NCBI RefSeq assembly: GCF_000758165.1
Contig: NZ_JNUP01000065.1
Span: forward strand, 147,359-211,358
DNA: 64,000 bases
Source: Spirochaeta lutea
GTDB taxonomy: Bacteria > Spirochaetota > Spirochaetia > DSM-27196 > Salinispiraceae
Direction: 5' to 3'
Positions 45,127 to 53,944 of the stretch are shown here, in pieces (position 1 is the first letter of the stretch; each line of letters opens with the position of its first letter). The notes under the pieces were generated by a model. It was not told the origin of the DNA. It was given only the letters and a program-made list of their open reading frames with translations, and ran no database searches. The translations under genes were made by a program, and so were the position numbers.

Positions 45127-45155
45127 ATCCTATGCAGGCCTAAGAGCCCTGTCAA
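45127..45155 (-). promoter_or_regulatory. hom promoter
   Basis: Minus strand TTGACA (45155-45150), 17 bp, TAGGAT (45132-45127), about 30 bp before the ATG. Confidence 0.65.
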
Positions 45156-45300
45156 GCTCAGTATGGGGCCCCTCGCCTGGGGAGCTTGGAGTATCACACC
45201 CTACAACCTGGAAAAAAAGTTAAAAACGCCCTATAGTAATGACGAGGAGGCGGGTATCTGCGGGTATGCAGCGCCGCCCCGACTAAAAGACGAGGTTTAC

Positions 45301-46440
45301 ATGAACAATCCAACACGCTATTTTTTCCGAATCGCCGTTGCGGCCCTGCTGCTATGCAGTACCGGACCGCTTTTTGCTCTCCAGGATGTCATCGGAGAAA
45401 TTGTGTATTTCGACGGAGACGTGAAGGTTATCCGGGATACCGATACCCTGACCGGCCAGGTTGACTTTGGATTTCCGGTGGAAAACTTCGATCAGATCCA
45501 AGTTGGTCCCGGGGGGATTGCCGAGGTTGCCCTTTATCCTGAGACCGGCCTGAGTTCCTCCATAACAATTCAGTCCGATTCCACCCTGTATTTTGATATT
45601 ACCAGTCTGCGCCAGGATCAGCAGGGCACGGTGGAACTGCTCACCGGAGCGGTAAACCTGAAGGTTAATAAAATGGCAGCCAACAGCCGACTCCAGGTAC
45701 GTACAAGCTCCGCGGTTATGGGGGTTCGGGGTACGACCTTTGATGTAGTAACCGCGGTGAACGGCGATATCCTCCTAGCCACCCAAGAAGGCCTGGTTGC
45801 CTGCGAAACCCGGGGCGGGGAGATCTTTTTCTCCGAACCGGGTCGGGTCGTTCAAGCCGAGCAGGGTGTATGGTCCGAGGTTCCGGTGGCGGTTTCGAGC
45901 CTTGAGCAGTTTCAAAGGGATTGGAATGCCCAGCGCATCCAGGCACTGGAGGCAAATGCAGGGCGCGCCATCCAAAACTTCGCCGGGATCTACCTTGATC
46001 TCCGGGAAGATTTTATCAACGCCTACGTCTCAATTATGCAAAACCGCAGTATTATCCAGAAATGGATTCAAGAGGACCGGGCTGGAACCCTAGGGTCCAC
46101 CATGGATCAGATGCGGGAGAAACGCCAGGTAGTAGGATCATTGTTGGCCATGCGGCGGGTATTGGCACAGTGGGAGCGGGTCTATTACCGGGTGGTGGAG
46201 CTCAGGGATTACCTTCAGGGCAATGGCGGGGTAGTAATCCGCCGGGGAATGTCCGCAACCCAATTTTACCGGCAAGTGCAGGAAGAACAGGAGCTACTGG
46301 CGGGACGGATGCAGGAGGTTCGGTACATTTTGAAGCTCTATGCAAAACGTAACGAGGGCCGGTCTCCTGTGGATGTCTTCGAGAACGACGGCGTCAGCAG
46401 TGAAGATGATTTTTTCGACGATCCGGAGTCCTTCTTTTAA
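45301..46440 (+). CDS. FecR-domain periplasmic protein
   Basis: 379 residues from ATG 45301 (GACGAGG upstream), giving a signal peptide (VAALLLCSTGPLFA). The FecR domain spans ~30-165: GEIVYFDGDVKVIRDTDTLT, QVGPGGIAEVALYPETGLSS, LLTGAVNLKVNKM and VRTSSAVMGVRGTTFDVVTA. The C-terminal part is helical and charged. In spirochaetes such stand-alone FecR proteins are common without the sigma/receptor system, and none is next to this gene. It converges on cheD. Confidence 0.85.
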   Translation: MNNPTRYFFRIAVAALLLCSTGPLFALQDVIGEIVYFDGDVKVIRDTDTLTGQVDFGFPVENFDQIQVGPGGIAEVALYPETGLSSSITIQSDSTLYFDITSLRQDQQGTVELLTGAVNLKVNKMAANSRLQVRTSSAVMGVRGTTFDVVTAVNGDILLATQEGLVACETRGGEIFFSEPGRVVQAEQGVWSEVPVAVSSLEQFQRDWNAQRIQALEANAGRAIQNFAGIYLDLREDFINAYVSIMQNRSIIQKWIQEDRAGTLGSTMDQMREKRQVVGSLLAMRRVLAQWERVYYRVVELRDYLQGNGGVVIRRGMSATQFYRQVQEEQELLAGRMQEVRYILKLYAKRNEGRSPVDVFENDGVSSEDDFFDDPESFF

Positions 46441-46463
46441 GAAGAGCACCCGTTGGTGAGGGG

Positions 46464-47144
46464 TTATTCCTTGGTGAACAGGGTAATAGAACCCTGATCG
46501 GGAGTCGTAAGCTTTTTGCTGATGGTTTTAAGGTACTGCCCTTCTTCGATGGCAACGTTCTGAATCAGACTGGAACCGGTCAACCGCTTCTGCAGTACCG
46601 TACCGTTCTGACTGAACAGAAACAGCTTTCTGCCGGTGGACCCGCCAAGATCGTGGGCCTGGAGGGGTATTTTTTCGGTCGCGATGTACTCCAGGGCAAA
46701 TTGAATATTGGACTCCGCGACGGACTTTCCACTTTTTTCAAAATCGAAACTATCCAGATCGGTATACCGGTTCTCCCCGTCCCGGCTGGAATAGAGCCTG
46801 GCTGACCCCTTCTCCAGGCTTGACAGCACCCGTCCTCCGCCGAACACCTTTGCAACCAGGTTCTGTTTCTTGGCACCCAATTTGAGCATGTCATTTATTA
46901 GCAGGTCCATAGCATAGGTCCCGTAGCGTCCGGCTTCTTCCTGGTAAAAATGCCGGGTGTCGCGGATGGCGGGAAGCATGAAATGGTTCATGCCGCTGAT
47001 AGCACGTACCGAATCGTAGAGTACCAGGGCAACACAGCTGCCCAAAACGGTTGAGATGAGCTCGTTCTTATCGGTGGCATAGTAATCTCCGGGGTGAAGA
47101 ATTATCCATGGCAGATTGAACCGCTCATTCATGGCTCTATGCAC
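46464..47144 (-). CDS. cheD: chemoreceptor glutamine deamidase CheD, C-terminally extended
   Basis: 226 residues. Catalytic Cys37 and His54 lie in STVLGSCVALVLYD and ISGMNHFMLP; AKVFGGGRVLSS follows. It deamidates receptor Gln residues and can act with CheC/CheX-type phosphatases. Typical CheD proteins are ~160 residues; here ~60 more follow (IQNVAIEEGQYLKTISKKLT). Start ATG 47144 (weak AAGGA 14 nt upstream); Met5 is possible. It follows cheR by 18 bp. Confidence 0.88.
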   Translation of the reverse strand: MHRAMNERFNLPWIILHPGDYYATDKNELISTVLGSCVALVLYDSVRAISGMNHFMLPAIRDTRHFYQEEAGRYGTYAMDLLINDMLKLGAKKQNLVAKVFGGGRVLSSLEKGSARLYSSRDGENRYTDLDSFDFEKSGKSVAESNIQFALEYIATEKIPLQAHDLGGSTGRKLFLFSQNGTVLQKRLTGSSLIQNVAIEEGQYLKTISKKLTTPDQGSITLFTKE

Positions 47145-47162
47145 GGTTGGGTATTCCTTTCG

Positions 47163-48026
47163 CTAGTCTACCCGCTGGTAGATGGTATTACCGAGGTTCT
47201 TGAAACCCCGGGTATCAGCTAGGAGGGACTCGGAGTGGCCGAGGAACAGAATCCCCCCGGGACGCAGATGCTCCCTCATCCGGGCCACAATCTGTTTCCG
47301 ATCATCCTGTTGAAAATAGATTAAAACATTACGACAAAAAATGCCGTTGAATCCCTTCTTAAAGGGAAAGGGCGCAATGAGGTTCAGGCGGCGTACGGTG
47401 AGAATCTGGCGGAGCCTGGCGTTAACGGCGTATGAACCCTCCGGTGTCTTGGCAAAGAATTTTTTACGGAGATCCTGACTGATGGGGCCGAGCTTCGATT
47501 CTTGATAGACCCCCCCCAGGGTATGGCGGAGTACGTTGGTGTCCAGGTCCGTGGCTAAAATCTTGAGATCGACCCGGGAGGAGGCTTTCAGCTCTTCCAG
47601 GACCTGGCTCAGGGTGATGGCCAGGGTGTAGGGTTCCTCACCGGTGGAGCAGCCCGCACTCCAGAATCGGATGTTCGTAACCCCCCGGGAAACCAGGTCG
47701 GGAATCATGGTGCTCCGGATGAATTCAAAATGGTGTGCCTCACGGAAAAAATCGGTTTTATTGGTGGTGATTTGATTGATGAACTCCGGAATCTCTGCGA
47801 GCTGTCCGGTTTCCGAGGTTAACAGATCGTAGTACTGGGAAAAGCTGGACATACCGTAGAACTTCAGGCGTTTACCCAGGCGGGATACCACCAGCTGGCG
47901 CTTTTTCTCCGTCATGTGAATCCCCGTCAGCTGGTAAATGAGACGGGTGAACTGCTCAAATTCCTTGTCGGTGATTTCAACGCTCTGAAAACTCTTATGA
48001 ATCTGGCTGTTCAGGTCATGTGTCAT
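47163..48026 (-). CDS. cheR: chemotaxis protein methyltransferase CheR
   Basis: 287 residues. The N-terminal helical CheR_N domain (EFEQFTRLIYQLTGIHMTEK, KKRQLVVSRLGKRLK) is followed by the SAM domain with RFWSAGCSTGEEPYTLAITL, NVLRHTLGG and NGIFCRNVLIYFQQDDRKQI. It methylates Glu residues of chemoreceptors with SAM. It lies 14 bp after the MCP-like gene and before cheD, forming a three-gene sensory-adaptation unit. Confidence 0.95.
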   Translation of the reverse strand: MTHDLNSQIHKSFQSVEITDKEFEQFTRLIYQLTGIHMTEKKRQLVVSRLGKRLKFYGMSSFSQYYDLLTSETGQLAEIPEFINQITTNKTDFFREAHHFEFIRSTMIPDLVSRGVTNIRFWSAGCSTGEEPYTLAITLSQVLEELKASSRVDLKILATDLDTNVLRHTLGGVYQESKLGPISQDLRKKFFAKTPEGSYAVNARLRQILTVRRLNLIAPFPFKKGFNGIFCRNVLIYFQQDDRKQIVARMREHLRPGGILFLGHSESLLADTRGFKNLGNTIYQRVD

Positions 48027-48040
48027 AGGCTGGTAGCCCC

Positions 48041-49828
48041 CTAGAAGAGGGTGACATCTCCGCTGGCTGTGGCCTCTCCGACCTCAAATCCCCCCAGATC
48101 ACCCGCAGCCTTCTTGTGGGAGAAGATGGTAAACCGCTGAATAATACGCTTGAGTTTTTCGTTGTGTAAACCCCATTCATGGATCTCCTGCTCCTCCATG
48201 AGCTGCCGGCGGGCCGTGAGTGCCTCTTGTTCGATGCTCTCCAGGTTTGAAGAGATGGAGGAGATTTCATCCAGGAGGGTATCGAGTTGATCAATGGATG
48301 CCTCGGTTCGGGAGAAGAGGGAATGAAAATTGTCAGTGAATACTGAGAAGGTTTTTAGGGACTCGGTGAGACTGGCTTTTTGGGTCTCTACCTGAGTGAG
48401 CTGGAGGGACAGAAGCTGCTCTTTCCTGCGTACCTCGTCTCCTTCCTGTTGGAACTGATCACGAAAGGTGTGGATGGTGTCCTCGGAGCTGAGTAAAAAC
48501 TCGTTGGTGGCGCTGTATGACTCGTCAACGTCCGTGCCGATCCTGCGGGTAAGGTCTGTCATCTCCTGGACCGTCGAGGTCATCTGGGATAACACCTCGT
48601 TTTTTGCGACCTCAATCCGGGAGGCAATGTCGATGGTCTGAAAGCGGGTGATAAGACTGGTAAAGTACTTAAAACTGGCATTCAGGGCCTGAATCTCCCG
48701 GAGAAGTTCTAAGCTGAAGTCTCCAAGTTTAAGCTTCTTCTTCAGGACCTCATGGAGATTCGACATCATTTCGGCAATTCCCGAGCGAAGTGCCTCAAAA
48801 TTCCGTTCTAACCCGGGAAGATCCCTGCCGTTTCCATACAAACCCTCCTCCAGGACTGATCTACGGGTTTGGGTGATCCTGGTTACAGTGTCCTTGGCGT
48901 TAGCCAGCTGATGCATAAACCGTTTTTTACTTGTGGAAATCTGATCGGATACCTCATTCAGTACTGCAATGCAAAGCCGGGGCATGGTTTGCAGGAATGT
49001 GAGCTCGTCCAGGATCTGTTCAGGACTGTCCTCGGCTGAAATACTTTTTAACTCATCCAGGGATATGATGACGTGCTCAATTGATTGGCGTATGAGATCC
49101 TGGTGCTGGGTTTCTTCCATAATCTTGGTAAGGGGGACATTGATGCTGCGGGCCTGTTCCACCAGATCTGAGAGACCGGTGGTGATATTCTGGAGCTGGT
49201 TCAAAAAATCGGTAAAGGTTTTGGAGCATTCTTCCTCGATCCGGTCAAAGAGCCGCGCCTGGAAGGTGCTGACCTCGTTCATCTGCCCCCGGAGGTTGTT
49301 AAAGTTGGTAAGAACCTGTTCTCCGCTCTGGGTAACTCCATCGGTCAAGGAGATGATCTTGGTAGAAAGCCGCTTCAGTTCTTCCGTAATGTAGGAAAAC
49401 GCCCTGCCGGAACTGCCTGCCTTCAGCGCTACGGTCATGGCGTTGAGAGAAATGATTTCCATTTCAATGGAATCTTCCTTGATATGTTCAATTCTGGCTC
49501 CCAGGGTTGAAATGCTCTGTATGCCCTCCTCCAGCCTGCTAAAAAGGGAGTCATCGTCCTCTTCCATGGAGTTCATGGTGCTAATGGTTGCGCGAATCAG
49601 TTCCTGGGTTTTATTCACCGCTGCAGCGAGCCCAAGGCGGTCATTGCTGCCTGAGGCCATGGCGAACTCCCGGCACACCGCCTGGGCACGGCTGAGGCTG
49701 GTGGTGGTTTCCTTTAACAGCTTCGGGTACTCCTTGGCGAAGCCCAGGTAAATCTCCTCGGTTTTTGTGATAATACTGTTTAAACTGGAAATCAGGCTGT
49801 TTCGTAGTTGGAGATTTTGTAGTTCCAT
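48041..49828 (-). CDS. soluble coiled-coil protein with an MCP-like signalling hairpin
   Basis: 595 residues from ATG 49828; no membrane helix or signal peptide. Almost entirely helical with heptads. Residues ~127-157 (ISLNAMTVALKAGSSGRAFS then YITEELKRLS) follow the chemoreceptor sequence LNAxxEAARAGxxGxGFxVVxxExxxLA, while a second coiled-coil part (~360-420, FQTIDIASRIEVAKNEVLSQ) repeats a similar theme. It is cytoplasmic and probably senses or scaffolds internally; context with CheR and CheD supports a chemotaxis role. A classical hairpin tip for CheA/CheW binding is not evident. Confidence 0.65.
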   Translation of the reverse strand: MELQNLQLRNSLISSLNSIITKTEEIYLGFAKEYPKLLKETTTSLSRAQAVCREFAMASGSNDRLGLAAAVNKTQELIRATISTMNSMEEDDDSLFSRLEEGIQSISTLGARIEHIKEDSIEMEIISLNAMTVALKAGSSGRAFSYITEELKRLSTKIISLTDGVTQSGEQVLTNFNNLRGQMNEVSTFQARLFDRIEEECSKTFTDFLNQLQNITTGLSDLVEQARSINVPLTKIMEETQHQDLIRQSIEHVIISLDELKSISAEDSPEQILDELTFLQTMPRLCIAVLNEVSDQISTSKKRFMHQLANAKDTVTRITQTRRSVLEEGLYGNGRDLPGLERNFEALRSGIAEMMSNLHEVLKKKLKLGDFSLELLREIQALNASFKYFTSLITRFQTIDIASRIEVAKNEVLSQMTSTVQEMTDLTRRIGTDVDESYSATNEFLLSSEDTIHTFRDQFQQEGDEVRRKEQLLSLQLTQVETQKASLTESLKTFSVFTDNFHSLFSRTEASIDQLDTLLDEISSISSNLESIEQEALTARRQLMEEQEIHEWGLHNEKLKRIIQRFTIFSHKKAAGDLGGFEVGEATASGDVTLF

Positions 49829-49834
49829 AGTGTT

Positions 49835-49863
49835 AGTATAGGGTGTCATAGTAGTACTCGCAA
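49835..49863 (-). promoter_or_regulatory. promoter giving a probable leaderless mRNA (MCP-like/cheR/cheD operon)
   Basis: Minus strand TTGCGA (49863-49858), 17 bp, TATACT (49840-49835), 6 nt, ATG. This supports ATG 49828 over the upstream in-frame ATG at 49849. Confidence 0.55.
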
Positions 49864-49926
49864 GGGTTCTCTGCTCACCCGGCCGGGGGGCGGGCAGGCT
49901 GTGCTTAGTGGTATGCGGATCGAAGG

Positions 49927-49958
49927 AAAAAAAGGCCCCGCAGCGGTGCTGCGGGGCC
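49927..49958 (-). terminator. strong rho-independent terminator of the MsmK/UgpC gene
   Basis: Perfect 11-bp stem GGCCCCGCAGC/GCTGCGGGGCC (49934-49944 with 49948-49958), 3-nt loop, then seven T on the minus strand (49933-49927), 22 bp after the stop codon. Confidence 0.95.
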
Positions 49959-49979
49959 GATCCACAAAAGGAGTGTTTC

Positions 49980-51077
49980 TTACAGGTTGATAGCTTCTTC
50001 GGTTTCGCCGTCGAAGAATACAGCCTTGTCGAGGTTCGGCACGAACTTGGCCTTATCGCCAACACTGAAGGCGATGCTTGGCTCGGTTCGGGCGATGAGC
50101 TGGTGCTTCCCGGTATTTACATACACGTGGGTTTCTGCACCCAGGGGCTCAATAACCTCAACGGTGGTAGGAATGAAGCTTCCTTCAGCTGCCTTCATAT
50201 CGTACTGACAGTCCTCGGGGCGGATACCAAAGGTAACAGCCTTGCCTACGTAGGGCTTGAGGGGCTCAGCGTACCGGCCTTCGATGGCCATTTTGAAGGT
50301 GCCTTCATCAATCCAAATCTTCCCGCCCTCTTCTGTTACCTGAGCAGCCAGGAAGTTCATGGGAGGAGATCCGATGAATCCTGCTACGAAGCGGTTAACC
50401 GGCTGGTTGTACAGGGAAAGAGGGTCACCAATCTGCTGGATGACTCCGTTGCGCATTACAACGATCTTATCACCCATGGTCATAGCTTCAACCTGGTCGT
50501 GGGTAACGTAGATCATGGTAGCCTGGAGCCGGGTGTGTAATGAGCTGATCTCAGCGCGCATCTGAACCCGCAGCTTTGCATCAAGGTTAGAGAGGGGCTC
50601 ATCGAAGAGGAATACCTTGGGGTGACGCACGATAGCACGGCCAACAGCAACACGCTGTCGCTGTCCTCCGGAGAGCGCCTTAGGCCGGCGTTCCAGAAGT
50701 TCCCGGATTTCCAGGATGTCCGCAGCCTCGTCAACACGCTGCTGGATAGTTTCCTTGGGCATCTTACGGATCTTCAGACCGAAGGCCATGTTATCGTACA
50801 CGGTCATGTGGGGATACAGAGCGTAGTTCTGGAAAACCATGGCGATGTCCCGGTCTTTCGGGGGTACATCGTTCACCCGCTTTCCGTCGATAAACAGATC
50901 GCCGCCGGAAATATCTTCCAGACCGGCTATCATTCTGAGAGTGGTGGTCTTACCACATCCGGATGGACCTACCAGAACAACAAATTCTTTGTCCTGAATG
51001 GTTATGTCTGCAGACTTAACCGCCTGCACACCGCCGTCATACACTTTGCTGACGGACTTGAGTTCAACAGTTGCCAT
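49980..51077 (-). CDS. ugpC: carbohydrate ABC transporter ATP-binding protein (MsmK/UgpC type)
   Basis: 365 residues. Walker A GPSGCGKTTTLRMIAG, Q-loop VFQNYALYPHMTVYDN, signature LSGGQRQRVAVGRAIVRHP, Walker B FLFDEPLSNLD, H-loop YVTHDQ. A C-terminal OB/TOBE regulatory domain (~240-365) ends AVFFDGETEEAINL, as in MalK-like subunits that serve several sugar importers. No binding protein or permease lies nearby, so it is likely a shared ATPase. Own promoter, GGAGG site and terminator. Confidence 0.92.
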   Translation of the reverse strand: MATVELKSVSKVYDGGVQAVKSADITIQDKEFVVLVGPSGCGKTTTLRMIAGLEDISGGDLFIDGKRVNDVPPKDRDIAMVFQNYALYPHMTVYDNMAFGLKIRKMPKETIQQRVDEAADILEIRELLERRPKALSGGQRQRVAVGRAIVRHPKVFLFDEPLSNLDAKLRVQMRAEISSLHTRLQATMIYVTHDQVEAMTMGDKIVVMRNGVIQQIGDPLSLYNQPVNRFVAGFIGSPPMNFLAAQVTEEGGKIWIDEGTFKMAIEGRYAEPLKPYVGKAVTFGIRPEDCQYDMKAAEGSFIPTTVEVIEPLGAETHVYVNTGKHQLIARTEPSIAFSVGDKAKFVPNLDKAVFFDGETEEAINL

Positions 51078-51113
51078 GTTGATACCTCCAAGTGTGTTAT
51101 CTTATTCGTTTCT

Positions 51114-51142
51114 ATCTTATGGCCATTTTGCCGGTCTGTCAA
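51114..51142 (-). promoter_or_regulatory. promoter of the MsmK/UgpC gene
   Basis: Minus strand TTGACA (51142-51137), 17 bp, TAAGAT (51119-51114), ~36 bp before the ATG. Confidence 0.7.
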
Positions 51143-51194
51143 TTTTTTATTCCCTAGAGGTTCTTGCATTATTCCATGCCGGCTCGGGAATTTC

Positions 51195-52448
51195 TCAGGG
51201 CCAGGTGCTTAGGAGGCTGAAATTCTGGATGAGTTCGGATAACGAACTGAGGAGATCAAGGATGACGGCATTGTGGGCGAATCTGCCCTTACTTGTGAGG
51301 CTGAGGGCGTCCGGGCTGTCTATCCATTCTTCGGTCCAGGCGCCTGCCCGGATCGCCCGGAGCACCAGGTCGTCCATGGCCGGGGGAAACCCGCGGCCCG
51401 ATGGGAGATCCAGGGAGAAGCGGGTGTTTAGCAGGGAACGGGATAAGCCCCGGCGGGTTCGGGTGGCGGTGAGAATATGGTCTGCCAATAGTTCCCAGGG
51501 AGAAAGGTGTTCCCGGTGGGGGGTGTAGTCTCCCAGGGGGCGGGAGGGGGGAGAGTAGGCGAATATATCGGGGTTAGTGGTGCGGATAGCCGGCTGCCGG
51601 GGATTCCCCGTGGGCAGGGTAGAGACGGCTCCGGGTCCAAGGCCGATGTAGGGGGTCATGGCCCAGTAGGAGAGGTTATGGGCGGATTCGGCTCCGGGGC
51701 GGGCAAAGTTACTGATCTCATAGTTGGTATATCCGTGGGTTTCCAGGTAGTCGTGGGCGATGAACCATAGAGTATCGTATTCCTGCTCCGGGAGGGGGGC
51801 GAGACCGGCGCGGATGTATTGTTCCAGGGGGGTGCGGGGTTCGATGGTGAGGCTGTAGACGGAGATGTGGGCGGGGTCAAATTCTCGGGCGGTGTCCAGG
51901 TCCGCCAGGAGGTTCTGCCGGGTTTGGCCGGGAATTCCCGTGATGAGATCCACGTTGAAATCACCCTTCCAAAAACCGGAGAGAAGGTTCAGAGCATCTA
52001 AGGCATGACCGCGGGTTGCCCGACGTCCCAGGGTGTGGAGGAGATCGTCCTGGAAGCACTGGACCCCTAGGCTGATTCGGGAGACGCCGTGGTTGTGCAA
52101 TACCTCAAGGAGGGCCTGGGAGAGGGACTCGGGGTTGCATTCCACGCAGAATTCCCGGAGATGTCCGGGGTTCCAGGATGGGTCCGTTCTTCGTAAGTTC
52201 TCCGATAGTTGACGGAGGAAGGAGTCGAATTGATCCGGAGGTACGGTGCTGGGGGTACCCCCGCCGATGTAGATGGTTTTTAGCTGCCGGGCCGAGAAGA
52301 AGCCGGGGTGGTAGTGCCGCCGGGATTCCTGGAGGATGCCCTCCAGGGTCCGCTGCATGATCCTGGGGGACCAACCGGTTTCAAAGTAGAAATTACAGTA
52401 GCGGCAGCGGCTGGTACAAAAGGGAATGTGGATGTAGAGACTGTGCAT
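51195..52448 (-). CDS. hemW: radical-SAM heme chaperone HemW-like
   Basis: 417 residues. The CX3CX2C cluster site is Cys11, Cys15, Cys18 in IPFCTSRCRYCNFYF, with Phe after the third Cys as in HemW rather than the fourth Cys of HemN. IYIGGGTPSTVPPDQ, VECNPESLS, RISLGVQCFQDDLLHTLGR, NVDLITGIPGQTRQN and the HemN_C-like end are in order. It is expected to handle heme for respiratory proteins, not to oxidise coproporphyrinogen. Last gene of a three-gene minus-strand cluster, 3 bp after the small membrane protein. Confidence 0.88.
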   Translation of the reverse strand: MHSLYIHIPFCTSRCRYCNFYFETGWSPRIMQRTLEGILQESRRHYHPGFFSARQLKTIYIGGGTPSTVPPDQFDSFLRQLSENLRRTDPSWNPGHLREFCVECNPESLSQALLEVLHNHGVSRISLGVQCFQDDLLHTLGRRATRGHALDALNLLSGFWKGDFNVDLITGIPGQTRQNLLADLDTAREFDPAHISVYSLTIEPRTPLEQYIRAGLAPLPEQEYDTLWFIAHDYLETHGYTNYEISNFARPGAESAHNLSYWAMTPYIGLGPGAVSTLPTGNPRQPAIRTTNPDIFAYSPPSRPLGDYTPHREHLSPWELLADHILTATRTRRGLSRSLLNTRFSLDLPSGRGFPPAMDDLVLRAIRAGAWTEEWIDSPDALSLTSKGRFAHNAVILDLLSSLSELIQNFSLLSTWP

Positions 52449-52451
52449 AGG

Positions 52452-52664
52452 CTACCGCAGCCGCCGGTAGAGAAGTAACAGCAGTCCCAGGCCCAGGGTA
52501 GCCAGGATGTTTAGGATGATCTGGAGGCCTCGGTCCACGGGCATGGCTTGGGACATGGTGGACAGGGGGCCGAGCAAGGAAGACCAGATGAGGGCAGTTC
52601 CCAGAAGGAAGAGCAGTAGGAGGATCCAGCTAGGGGGTCGGCGTTTGGGGGTTTGTGTTTTCAT
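52452..52664 (-). CDS. small two-helix membrane protein
   Basis: 70 residues from ATG 52664, overlapping the end of the flippase-like gene by 35 bp. Basic N-terminus (KTQTPKRRPPS), then two hydrophobic helices (WILLLLFLLGTALIWSSLLG and LQIILNILATLGLGLLLLLY) and a positive end (RRLR). The tight overlap with both neighbours supports a real, co-translated gene. No family recognised. Confidence 0.5.
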   Translation of the reverse strand: MKTQTPKRRPPSWILLLLFLLGTALIWSSLLGPLSTMSQAMPVDRGLQIILNILATLGLGLLLLLYRRLR

Positions 52665-53781
52665 GGCCGTTCTTGGGCAGACTAACATGATCGCGTTTGA
52701 GATACCAGAAGGTGGTGAGGAGTCCAAGCAGGATGATGAGGTAGTAGGTGCCGATGCGCCAGGAAATAACGGCGATGAGGGTCTGTTCGGGCAGGCCGGT
52801 GAGCCCGGCGAATACCAGGGCGAAGAAGCCCTCGATGGTGCCGCTGGCGCCGGGGGTGGGAATATAGAATACTACCTGCCACACAATGATGAAGGTTACG
52901 ATACTATCCAGCAATCCGATGCTCTGCCCGGCCAGCATATACACGGGATAGAACACTGCCAGGCCTTCCAGAAAGATAACCAGAAAATTGAGGAACACAT
53001 CGGTGATCATGGTGGAGAGCTTCTCAGACCAGAGAAACTGGATCTCCGTCCGCAGGGAATGGGTCCATTTCATGAGGGATAGGGACCAGTTGGGTTTTTT
53101 TGAGATCTTGCCGATCCAGGTACCCAGACGGTTATGCCGGAGTTTAAGGCTTATACGGCCGATGATGGTGGGGTTGATGAGTACGATCAGAAAGAAGATG
53201 GCAAAGCTGAAGGTTACGATGAGGCCGAGGTAAAATACGAAGGCGCCGATGGTAACCGATCCGGCGATCTGGATAATCTTCGGGATGGAGAACAGGAGAA
53301 CCGTAAGCAATGCCATGGCGTTGACTACGAACCGGGAAAAAATGATGTTGGTTGCGGTTTTTGCCTCGAACCCATGGCGTTGGAGATGGTAGATCTGAAA
53401 GGGCTGGCCTCCGGCGGCCATGGGGGTTAGGGCGTTAAAAAAGACTCCCAACATGCTGTTGATAAAGGAGTCTGCCGGGGAGATCCTCTGGCTGAAATGC
53501 CGGCCGATTAGCACGGTTCTCAGGGCGTTTATCAGGATGAGCCCGAACTGACAGGCAAAGGGAACGATGATGATCCAGGGCGACACCTGGCTTACCGATG
53601 AAAGGAGTTTCTCCCCGTCCAGGAAAATGCCGATGAGGCCGTTTACCAGGATGCCGAAGAGCAGGGCCAGAGCGATGCCTCTGGCTAGTTTTTTGGCCGA
53701 TTGGGGTTTGTAATCAGATTCCGGCTCTGCAGCCGCCTTTATCGGTTCTTCTTGGGGGTCCGGTTGCGTCTTATCGTTCAT
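52630..53781 (-). CDS. flippase-like integral membrane protein (LPG synthase TM / UPF0104 type)
   Basis: 383 residues from ATG 53781. About eight membrane helices with motifs of the LPG_synthase_TM/AglD family: LFGILVNGLIGIFLDG, FINSMLGVFFNALTPMAAGG (the conserved NxLxPxxxGG block), PFQIYHLQRHGFEAKTATN, and YIPTPGASGTIEGFFALVF (PTPGaxGxxE block). These proteins move or transfer lipids in the inner membrane; the MprF synthetase domain is absent. The ~35 hydrophilic residues at the start are probably cytoplasmic. Confidence 0.82.
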   Translation of the reverse strand: MNDKTQPDPQEEPIKAAAEPESDYKPQSAKKLARGIALALLFGILVNGLIGIFLDGEKLLSSVSQVSPWIIIVPFACQFGLILINALRTVLIGRHFSQRISPADSFINSMLGVFFNALTPMAAGGQPFQIYHLQRHGFEAKTATNIIFSRFVVNAMALLTVLLFSIPKIIQIAGSVTIGAFVFYLGLIVTFSFAIFFLIVLINPTIIGRISLKLRHNRLGTWIGKISKKPNWSLSLMKWTHSLRTEIQFLWSEKLSTMITDVFLNFLVIFLEGLAVFYPVYMLAGQSIGLLDSIVTFIIVWQVVFYIPTPGASGTIEGFFALVFAGLTGLPEQTLIAVISWRIGTYYLIILLGLLTTFWYLKRDHVSLPKNGHENTNPQTPTP

Positions 53782-53944
53782 GGTCTTCACCAACGGGACT
53801 ATAGCACGGAGGGAGCGGTTTATTCAGGGCTGCCGGGGGCTAAACTATGAATTTTCTATGAGCTGTTTTCCCGAGGCCGGGGGGAGGTATCTGGACAATG
53901 AAAAATGGGATGGTTATTGTAATGTTTATGTTAAGGAGGAGCGT

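Noticed and set aside
49908-50540. Open frame antisense to the MsmK/UgpC gene
   Set aside because: It begins inside the terminator region and covers the Walker-type gene; no independent support.
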